Assembly: GCF_030813915.1 (NCBI RefSeq)
Contig: NZ_JAUSUJ010000006.1
Location: 186,001 to 250,000 of the forward strand
Direction: 5' to 3'
Length of the DNA stretch: 64,000 nt
DNA from: Rhodoplanes tepidamans
GTDB taxonomy: Bacteria; Pseudomonadota; Alphaproteobacteria; Rhizobiales; Xanthobacteraceae
Under the pieces are notes generated by a model. That model was not told where the DNA came from. It did no database searches and saw only the letters and a list, made by a program, of their open reading frames with translations. This document shows positions 35,829 through 43,011 of the stretch, piece by piece (position 1 is the stretch's first letter; each line of letters begins with the position of its first letter). The position numbers and the translations under genes are program-made.

Positions 35829-37487
35829 TCATCGCGTCAGTCCGAACCGTGACGCCCGGTCGATGAAGTCGCTCTCCGCCCGGAACAGGCCGCTCTCGCG
35901 GCGAACCGTGTCGGCGAAGTCCAGGTTCTCGTCGGTGACGGCGCGATAGACGGGCCATTCCGGCAGCCCCGGCCCGTTCGGATTTCCGGTCGTGGCGAAG
36001 TTCACCCAATAGGCCATCACCTGTCGCGAGAGGGCGCGATCGAGCTCCGTGTAGCCGTCGGCGTCCGTCGTGTTGCCGAACACGTAGGCGAGGTCGACGC
36101 CGTGAAAGGCGCCGAGATCGCGCGCCCGCGCCGTGTTGGGCCGGCGGGTGAAGCGGTAGAGATAGGCCTTGCTGCCGGCCCGTTCCGACGACCTGGCCAT
36201 GAACCGCGCCGGCTGGGCATTGACCGCCACGGTGATGAACCGGTCGATGGCGCGCGGCACGTCGGCGTCGCTGGCGGCCGGAAAGATCGCCAACGCCTGA
36301 TCCTTCGCTGCACCGAATCGGGCGGCCATGAAGGCGTCGTACGTCCGAAGCGTCAGGCCGCCGACCCCGCGCAGATAGGTGGTGCCTTCGTTGCCGGTGC
36401 TGCCGACGATCATCGGCACCCGAGCCCGCGTACCGTTCAGCGCGGCCGCGACCGGATCGCGCGGCAGCACGGTGCCGTCGAGGACCGGCGCGAAGAACAG
36501 GCCGTCCTCGAACAGGCCGGTCCTGCAGTCGGCCGCCTTCACCACCTCCATCGCCGTCTTGGCACGCAGACAGGAAATCTCGTCGGCGACACCAGCGCAG
36601 CCGAGCCTGACCGCGAGCCGATCGCTCATCGTCGCGACGGCCGTGCCGTCCCCGTCGAAGGCGGGCGTGAGGTATTCCGAGCCGACGACAGGCCCGCCGC
36701 TTTCGGCGATGGCGCGATGGAAGAGTCCCTCGCCGAGTGGACTGAGGGTGAGGAGCGACACCGAGCGGGATCCGGCCGACTGGCCGAAGAGAGTGACGTT
36801 GCCGGGATCGCCGCCGAACACCGCGACGTTGCGCCGGACCCATGTCAGGGCCGCGATCTGATCGAGCAGGCCGAAGTTGCCGGACGCCGCCGGCCCGGGC
36901 TCGCCGGCGAGCCGCCGATGCGGGAAGAACCCCAGCGGGCCGAGGCGATAGTTGAGCGTCACCACCACCACGCCCTGCCGAGCGAGCGTGGCGCCGTCGT
37001 ATTCCGGTTGCGAGGAGGCGCCGAAATTGAATCCGCCGCCGTGGATCCACACCATCACGGGCCGCTTGTCCGCACTCGCGGCGGCGGGTGCCCAGACGTT
37101 CAGGGTGAGACAGTCCTCGCTGGCGGTCGCCTCCAGCAGCCCCGTCTGCGGGCAGGCCGGGCCGTAGGCGGTCGCATCGCGGATCCCAGTCCATCCGGCG
37201 GGCTCCCGCGGTGGCGCCCAGCGCAGCTCTCCGGTGGGCGGGGCCGCATAGGGGATACCGAGAAACACACCGATGCCGTCCGCGATCCGGCCGGACACGC
37301 TGCCGCTGTCGAGCGCAACGACCCTGGCCGGCTCCGACGCCGCGGCTGCCGGCCCGGCGGGGGCGAACCCGGCGACGGTGAGCCCGACGACGAGGCAGGC
37401 CGCCATGAGGCAGCGCCGCGCCGTCGCCGCGCGGTCCGCCATCCGCCCTTGCATTGTCACGGCGCGCACCGGTCGGTCCGCGGTCAT
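35829..37487 (-). CDS. Type-B carboxylesterase/lipase family protein
   Basis: 552 residues with a signal peptide (CLMAACLVVGLTVAGFAPAG) and the para-nitrobenzyl-esterase/cholinesterase-like fold. GRIADGIGVFLGIPYAAPPT, SEDCLTLNVWAP, VMVWIHGGGFNFGASS (oxyanion hole), nucleophile in FGQSAGSRSV (GQSAG where most have GESAG), the acid in GSTGNEGTTYL and histidine in FHGVDLAYVF complete the triad. It hydrolyses carboxylic esters outside the cytoplasm. Start ATG at 37487 overlaps the stop of the upstream hydrolase gene as ATGA, so the two are coupled. Confidence 0.92.
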   Translation of the reverse strand: MTADRPVRAVTMQGRMADRAATARRCLMAACLVVGLTVAGFAPAGPAAAASEPARVVALDSGSVSGRIADGIGVFLGIPYAAPPTGELRWAPPREPAGWTGIRDATAYGPACPQTGLLEATASEDCLTLNVWAPAAASADKRPVMVWIHGGGFNFGASSQPEYDGATLARQGVVVVTLNYRLGPLGFFPHRRLAGEPGPAASGNFGLLDQIAALTWVRRNVAVFGGDPGNVTLFGQSAGSRSVSLLTLSPLGEGLFHRAIAESGGPVVGSEYLTPAFDGDGTAVATMSDRLAVRLGCAGVADEISCLRAKTAMEVVKAADCRTGLFEDGLFFAPVLDGTVLPRDPVAAALNGTRARVPMIVGSTGNEGTTYLRGVGGLTLRTYDAFMAARFGAAKDQALAIFPAASDADVPRAIDRFITVAVNAQPARFMARSSERAGSKAYLYRFTRRPNTARARDLGAFHGVDLAYVFGNTTDADGYTELDRALSRQVMAYWVNFATTGNPNGPGLPEWPVYRAVTDENLDFADTVRRESGLFRAESDFIDRASRFGLTR

Positions 37488-38791
37488 TTCTTGAAGATGT
37501 CGTCGAGCCAATCGAACACCACCTGGGCCATCAGGGCGCGGTTTTCCATGATGACGTGGTTGGAGGCGCCTTCGTCGAGCGGCGTGACCACCAGCTTCTT
37601 GTTGGGATGAGCCAGCTTCTCGAGGCACACCGCCTGTTGCCGCTTCGTCTCGGCGTTCTGGTACTCGCCCTCCCCCACCAGCGACAGGGCCGGCACCGTC
37701 ACCTTGGCGGGATCGAAGGTGAACCCCTTGTTGGCCGCCACCAGGCCCGGCACGTTGTCCATCGGCACGCCCCAGCGCCAGGCGACGAGCTTGGCCGTGT
37801 TGCCGTGGAAGGACGAGAAGGTCGCGATCTTCTCCGGAGTCGCGGTGACCACCGGGGTCATGCTGGCGAAGAGCGGCTCGGCGTCGACGACGCACGAGCT
37901 CATCACCACCGCCTTGATGCGCCGATCGTGCTCCGCCGCCTGGGGAGCGAAGCCGCCGCCGCCGGAGATGCCGAACACCGCGAGCTTCGCCTTGTCGACG
38001 TCCTCGCGGGCCGCGAGGAAATCGACCGCCTTGCGGATCGAATGCTGCATCTGCGGCCGGAACACCTTGCCTTCCAGCGGCAACAAGCCCTGGCCAGGCA
38101 GGTCGAGCGTCATGAAGTTGTAACCGCGCGCGATCGCCTGCGGCATGATGTAGAAGACGAGATCCTCGGCGAAGGTCTCGCCGCCGCCCAGCATCAGCAG
38201 CGTCTTGCGCGGCTCGCCGTCCGCTGCCGCCTTGCGGAAATAGCCGGGCAGCATCGTGCCTTCGAAGGGAAGCTCGACGTATTCGAGCGGTGGATCGAAG
38301 AGCTTGCCGGCGTCCTTCATGGCGTCGCGCGATTTCGCCGCGGTGGGACGCAGCCGCGGATCGTCCGTCATCATCGCCAGCAGACCGAACCGATAATAGT
38401 TGGAGGCCCGCAGAAGCTGCTGGCGGGCGCTGACGGCATGGCCCTCGGCCAGCGACTTGCGGCCTCGCGCCTCGGCCCGCTCCGCCGTCCGAATCCACTG
38501 CTCCTGCCAGCTGGCGGCGCAGCCGTCCTTGATCTTGGAGACCGTGTAGAAGACTTCGCCGGTCTCGGCGCCTCCGTTGCCGATCGCGCCGAGGACCATC
38601 GACCCGAGTGTGAAATCCATGTCGGTGTCGTCGAAGTGATAACGCACATAGGGCGCGTGCATGTCGAACTCTTCGGCGACGCTCTGCGCCGGGGGCCTCG
38701 CGTCCTCGGCCAGAGCCGCGCCGGCGAGACAGGAGGCGAGCGCGCAGACCGACAGGACAGCGCGCCCTGCCGACGAGCCACGGATTTTCAT
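37484..38791 (-). CDS. Exported alpha/beta hydrolase (paralog B)
   Basis: 435 residues. Signal peptide RAVLSVCALASCLAGAALAE, then a helical domain (PYVRYHFDDTDMDFTLGSMV) and the catalytic domain: ETFAEDLVFYIMPQAIARGY, DLPGQGLLPLEGKVFRPQ, nucleophile elbow FGISGGGGFAPQAA and LDEGASNHVIMENRALMAQV. Same architecture as the gene at 34388-35785, evidently a duplication with a carboxylesterase gene between. ATG at 38791 with AAGGA upstream. First gene of the operon; the substrate is unknown, perhaps a polyester or plant-derived ester (inference). Confidence 0.87.
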   Translation of the reverse strand: MKIRGSSAGRAVLSVCALASCLAGAALAEDARPPAQSVAEEFDMHAPYVRYHFDDTDMDFTLGSMVLGAIGNGGAETGEVFYTVSKIKDGCAASWQEQWIRTAERAEARGRKSLAEGHAVSARQQLLRASNYYRFGLLAMMTDDPRLRPTAAKSRDAMKDAGKLFDPPLEYVELPFEGTMLPGYFRKAAADGEPRKTLLMLGGGETFAEDLVFYIMPQAIARGYNFMTLDLPGQGLLPLEGKVFRPQMQHSIRKAVDFLAAREDVDKAKLAVFGISGGGGFAPQAAEHDRRIKAVVMSSCVVDAEPLFASMTPVVTATPEKIATFSSFHGNTAKLVAWRWGVPMDNVPGLVAANKGFTFDPAKVTVPALSLVGEGEYQNAETKRQQAVCLEKLAHPNKKLVVTPLDEGASNHVIMENRALMAQVVFDWLDDIFKK

Positions 38792-39445
38792 GATGTCGAT
38801 CCTTCGGGAGGGGCGGAGTGGATCGAAGCTCCGAGGACGGACGTGATTCGAGCCCGCAATCGGAACGGTGGGTGATGTCTCATGCTCAAATGCTTCGTAT
38901 CTGAAATATCGATACACGGCCGAAGGATGTCGCACGGAAGTTCTAATCTTTCGTGTCGGCGTGGCATGGCGATATCGGCGACATAAAGGAAAAGGCCCAG
39001 GATCCGGGATCCGATCGTGTCCCGTTAAGTACTGTTTCCGATCCGATCGACAGCAGAAACAATGAATGGCGTGACGTGACCTGCTCCGGATCCTTCCCCG
39101 CGCACGATCGGCCAGCAACAACCTGTCACATGCGTCGTCATGAGCGGTCGTTCGGTCACTCCGGGAGCTCGGGTCGGCGGCGGGACGCAGGGGCACGATC
39201 CGCCGGTCGGCCGATCGGGGAGAGGAGCGTGCCGGATCGACCGGAATTCGGGGCTCGCCGGCTTCCCGTTCGTGCACGGTCCATTACGGCAAGTCGAAAT
39301 GGCGCGGGCCGTCACCGGCCGGCGGCCCCCGGTCGCTCGCGCCCCGGAAAACTGTCGCAAAACCCGATTAGGCTGCAACCGTCGGCGCCGCCGGCCGCGC
39401 GCCGCAGGCTTGGCATGGCGCCGCAGGCCGTGCATGGCGCGGCCA
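38792..39445. other. 654-base gene-free region upstream of the hydrolase operon
   Basis: No frame here has protein character. The left part (38870-39060) is less GC-rich than its surroundings and should contain the hydrolase-operon promoter on the minus strand; GTATC-N9-GATAC at 38897-38915 is a weak operator candidate. The right part (39070-39440) is GC-rich and shows nothing I recognise. Confidence 0.5.
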
Positions 39446-39480
39446 ATAAAAAAACCCGCCGACTCTCGCGAGGGGCGGGG
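39446..39480 (-). terminator. Rho-independent terminator of the initiator tRNA gene
   Basis: Read on the minus strand: CCGCCCCTCGCGAGAGTCGG folds through CCCGCC...GGCGGG and is followed by TTTTTTTATTGG. It lies 20 bases after the tRNA 3' end and fits intrinsic termination. Confidence 0.8.
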
Positions 39481-39499
39481 GTAAGATCGATTCGGTGAT

Positions 39500-39576
<77 letters not shown>

Positions 39577-39687
39577 CCAATCTCTGTCCGGCGGGCGACT
39601 AGTCGGTCGCTGCCGGCGCGCGGCTTATGTAGCACAGCTTCGGCGAATGGGAAGCCCATCGTGGGACAGAATTTGACGGTTTCGGGC

Positions 39688-40620
39688 ATGGCTCGGCTGC
39701 CGGCCGGAACCGACGGAAAAGTAAAGGAAAATCCGGGCGTTCATGTTCCGGATGTGTTGCGTGAGGTGGCCCGCGCGGCGTTGACCGAGGCGCGCGGCGC
39801 GATCACGTCGCCGGATATCGCCGAAGCCGAGGCGATCCACGACTTCCGCAAGGGGATGAAGCGCTGGCGGGCGCATCTGCGCCTGGTCGAGCCGTTCCTG
39901 GGCGACGAGGGCCGGCGGCTGCGAATCGAGGCGCGCGATCTCGCCCGCCTGCTCGCCGGCGCCCGCGACGCCCGCACGGCCCGCGACGCCCTCGAGGACC
40001 TCGGCAAGCTCGACGAGGAGGTCGACGGCGGGCCGCCGCTCTCGGCGCGCAGCATCGCCACCGTGACGGCGCGGCTCGACGCGATCCGGGCGGAGGCTGA
40101 GGGCGTCTCGCTGACCCCGGAGACCCGCCAGCAGATCGACGAGACCCTCCTGGCCGCCACCGAAGGCGTGAAGTACTGGCCGATCGGCCACGTCTCGTTC
40201 CGCGACATGGCGAGCGAGCTCGCCCGCCACTACGCGCGGGCCCGCCGGGCGATCCCGGAGGACTGGCACACCGCCGATCCCGAGACCCTGCACGGGCTCC
40301 GCCAGCGGGTGGTGATTCATCGCTACCAGATGGAGATCGTCGCGCCGCTGTGGCCGCGCTTCGGCGAGTTCTGGGTGGGCGAGGCGCAGCGCCTGCGCGA
40401 CCGGCTGGGCCATCACCAGGACCTGATCATCCTGGCCGGCTTCACCGACCCGCACGGGCCGCTGGCGCCGTGGCGCTCGCGCCTGGCGCCGCTGATCGCG
40501 GCGCGCCGGGCCGAGCACGTCACGGTCGCGGCCCGGCTGGCCGGCCGGCTGTTCGCCGATTCGCCGAAGAGCTTCCGGCGCCGCCTGCTCGCCCTGTGGG
40601 AGCACCGGGTGCCGAACTGA
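39688..40620 (+). CDS. CHAD domain protein
   Basis: 310 residues from the ATG at 39688 (a GTG at 39661 would add nine). CHAD (conserved histidine alpha-helical domain) landmarks: AIHDFRKGMKRWRAHLRLVE near the N-terminus, ETLHGLRQRVVIHRYQME in the second helical repeat, and RDRLGHHQDLIILAGF. CHAD proteins bind inorganic polyphosphate through basic and His residues. No CYTH domain is attached and no polyphosphate enzyme is adjacent. Divergent from the initiator tRNA. Confidence 0.88.
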   Translation: MARLPAGTDGKVKENPGVHVPDVLREVARAALTEARGAITSPDIAEAEAIHDFRKGMKRWRAHLRLVEPFLGDEGRRLRIEARDLARLLAGARDARTARDALEDLGKLDEEVDGGPPLSARSIATVTARLDAIRAEAEGVSLTPETRQQIDETLLAATEGVKYWPIGHVSFRDMASELARHYARARRAIPEDWHTADPETLHGLRQRVVIHRYQMEIVAPLWPRFGEFWVGEAQRLRDRLGHHQDLIILAGFTDPHGPLAPWRSRLAPLIAARRAEHVTVAARLAGRLFADSPKSFRRRLLALWEHRVPN

Positions 40621-40679
40621 GGCGGGCCGGGCCGGCGGAACGGCCGCCCGGCGCCCTCGTTACCTCCGAAAGAGCCGCC

Positions 40680-41204
40680 GTGACCGCGGCCGCACCGGAG
40701 GACCGTTCCCTGCACGACATGCTCGACATCGCCGAGGTGCTGCTGCGGCTCGGCGCCGCCACGCTGGCCGGGCTGGTGCTCGGGCTCAACCGCGGCATCC
40801 GCAACAAGCCGGTGGGCATGCGGACCCTGGCGCTGGTCTCGCTCGGAGCCGCGACGGTCGCGGTCGGCGCCATGCAGGTCGAGGGCATGACGGGCCACCC
40901 GGACGCGACCAGCCGTGTCGTCCAGGGGGTGATCCAGGGCATCATGACCGGCATCAGCTTCATCGGGGCCGGCGTCATCCTGCACGACTCCGACGCCGGC
41001 AAGGTGCAGGGCCTCACCACCGCCGCCACGGTGTGGATGAGCGCGGCGCTCGGCATCGCCTGCGGCCTCGGCGGCTGGCAGACCGCCGTCGTGGCCATCG
41101 CCATCGCCCTGTTCGTCCTGGTGGTGATCCACTGGATCGAGCGGCTGACCGGTCGCGAGGAGGCCGATCCCGACGCCCGCGTCGACGCGCCGGACGGCGG
41201 CTGA
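40680..41204 (+). CDS. MgtC/SapB family membrane protein
   Basis: 174 residues. MLDIAEVLLRLGAATLAGLV then GLNRGIRNKPVGMRTLALVS, VVQGVIQGIMTGISFIGAGV, DAGKVQGLTTAATVWMSAAL and a last hydrophobic helix are the full MgtC/SapB pattern (about five helices). MgtC proteins support growth at low Mg2+ and affect membrane ATPase activity. GTG at 40680 has GAAAGAG upstream; an ATG at 40719 is a second option. 59 bases after the CHAD gene, same strand. Confidence 0.88.
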   Translation: MTAAAPEDRSLHDMLDIAEVLLRLGAATLAGLVLGLNRGIRNKPVGMRTLALVSLGAATVAVGAMQVEGMTGHPDATSRVVQGVIQGIMTGISFIGAGVILHDSDAGKVQGLTTAATVWMSAALGIACGLGGWQTAVVAIAIALFVLVVIHWIERLTGREEADPDARVDAPDGG

Positions 41205-41292
41205 ACCGCCGGGCGCTTCCGCCACACCTTACCGTCGGGATACACTGGGCCGGCCGGGACCCCTCCGGCGGCGCAGAGCCTGGGCTGTCCGC

Positions 41293-42900
41293 ATGCACGA
41301 CCCACATCGCCGGCGTCTTGCCGCCATCAGGGCGGCCGCGATCGCGGCCGCCGCCCTCGCGCCGGCGGTCGCCGCCGCGCAGCCGGTGCCGCCGCCCGAT
41401 CCGCCCGACACCGTCTACGCCACCGGCGACGCGCCGATCGACGAGGCGACGAAGCGCAGCCTCGCGAGCACCGAGGCGTTCCGCGCCTTCCTGCCGGTCT
41501 CGGTCGACCTCTCCGCCGGCATGCCGCCGCCCGGCCGCCAGGGCAAGCTGCCGTCCTGCACGGCCTGGGCCGTCGCCTATGCGGCGCGCAGCTACTACGT
41601 CGCCACCGGAGAAGGCCGCGACGTGCGCCAGGCGACCAACATCGCGAGCCCGGCCTATGTCTACCATCTGGCCCGCGCCACCCCGGACTGCGGCGGCACC
41701 AACTTCGTCCGCAACATCGAGGTGCTGAAGCGCGGCGCCCCGTCCATGGCGTCCTACCCTTACGCCGACCAGTGCACGCCGCCGCCGGGCCCCGACGTGG
41801 CGGCCCGGGCCGGCGACTTCCGGGTGCGCGGCTATCGCCGCATCGACCTCGCCCGGCTCGACGACATCAAGGGCCAGCTCGCCCTGTCGAACCCGGTGCT
41901 GATCTCGTTCGCCGACAGCCTGGCGTTCCAGAAGCACCGCGGCGACGGCGTGTTCACCGAGCCGGGCTTCGCCGGCCCGCGCGGCTGGCACGCCATGACG
42001 CTGACCGGCTACGACGACCGCCGCCAGGCGTTCCGGCTGATCAACTCCTGGGGCCAGGGCTGGGGCGACCGCGGCTATGCCTGGGTGAGCTACGACACCA
42101 TCCGCCAGCGGGTGCGCGAGGCCGGCATCCTGGACGTGCTGCGGACCCAGCGCCCGCCGCCTCCGCCGCCGGTCGGGCCGGCATCGATCCCGGCGCCGCC
42201 GGTCGAGCCGCGGCCGCCCTCGCCCCTCGTCGCCGGCGTCGACCTGCCCGAGCTGAAGCGGCTGCCCTGCGCCAAGGTGACGGCGCGGGCCGAGGCCGGC
42301 CGGTCCGTGCTGAGCGGCTTCGTCGCATCGGCCGAGGATCTCGACGCCGTGCGGCGCGCCGCCGCGGCGCGCCCCGGCACCGTGGTCGGCGACGTGCTGG
42401 TGGCACCGTGGCCGCAATGCGAGGCGATGCAGACGCTCGACGACGCCCTGGCGGCCGGCGACCGGCCGACCGTGGCGATCGGCGGCAGCGGCGTGCTGCG
42501 GGACGGCGACCCTGTGCGCATCGCCGTGCGCACGCCGAGACGGCCGCGTTATCTCTACGTGTCCTATGTGCAGGTGGACGGCTCGCTGGTGCACCTCGTG
42601 CAGCCGCGCGGCGACAGTCCGGAGCCGGCCGCGGCGGGCCGCACGCTGGTCTTCGGCGACGGCTCGGACGGCCGCCCCCGGGCGACGGTGAGCGCTCCGT
42701 TCGGCCGCGAGATGATCATCGCGATCGCGTCGACGACGCCGCTGTTTCCGCGCGCGCTGCCGACCCGGCAGACCGAGCGCGAGTATCTGTCGGCGCTGCG
42801 CCGCGCGCTGCTGTCGCAGCCCTCCGCCTCAGCGGCAGGCGCCACGCCCGGCCGCGACGTCGCCGCCACGGTGCTGAGCCTGGAGACGCGCGGCCGCTGA
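41293..42900 (+). CDS. Secreted papain-like (C1) cysteine peptidase with DUF4384-type C-terminal domain
   Basis: 535 residues. Signal peptide (AIRAAAIAAAALAPAVAAAQ) then a papain-like domain: Gln83 and Cys89 in RQGKLPSCTAWAVAYAAR, His233 in RGWHAMTLTGYDD and Asn251 in LINSWGQGWGDRGYAWVSYD. A proline-rich linker (residues about 288-315) is followed by a domain with RYLYVSYVQVDGSLVHLVQP, resembling the DUF4384 beta domain found in signalling and secreted proteins. It should act in the periplasm or outside. It lies 111 bases before the autotransporter gene, same strand, so joint action on surface proteins is possible (inference). Confidence 0.85.
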   Translation: MHDPHRRRLAAIRAAAIAAAALAPAVAAAQPVPPPDPPDTVYATGDAPIDEATKRSLASTEAFRAFLPVSVDLSAGMPPPGRQGKLPSCTAWAVAYAARSYYVATGEGRDVRQATNIASPAYVYHLARATPDCGGTNFVRNIEVLKRGAPSMASYPYADQCTPPPGPDVAARAGDFRVRGYRRIDLARLDDIKGQLALSNPVLISFADSLAFQKHRGDGVFTEPGFAGPRGWHAMTLTGYDDRRQAFRLINSWGQGWGDRGYAWVSYDTIRQRVREAGILDVLRTQRPPPPPPVGPASIPAPPVEPRPPSPLVAGVDLPELKRLPCAKVTARAEAGRSVLSGFVASAEDLDAVRRAAAARPGTVVGDVLVAPWPQCEAMQTLDDALAAGDRPTVAIGGSGVLRDGDPVRIAVRTPRRPRYLYVSYVQVDGSLVHLVQPRGDSPEPAAAGRTLVFGDGSDGRPRATVSAPFGREMIIAIASTTPLFPRALPTRQTEREYLSALRRALLSQPSASAAGATPGRDVAATVLSLETRGR

Positions 42901-42977
42901 CGACTTCCGCGCGAACACGGCGCGCGGCTCGCGCGAGCGCGCCATGTCATCTCTCTGTCATTTCCCCGACGCTACTT

Positions 42978-42996
42978 GATTAACCAGGGGTTAATC
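42978..42996. promoter_or_regulatory. CtrA-type site TTAA-N7-TTAA upstream of autotransporter
   Basis: GATTAACC-AGG-GGTTAATC: perfect 8-bp arms. Inside it, TTAA at 42980-42983 and TTAA at 42991-42994 are exactly 7 bases apart, the full consensus of the cell-cycle regulator CtrA in alphaproteobacteria. TTAA is rare in this GC-rich DNA. It ends 15 bases before the autotransporter ATG, so it would act close to or over the promoter or start. Confidence 0.65.
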
Positions 42997-43011
42997 GGAA
43001 CGGGGGTTGTG

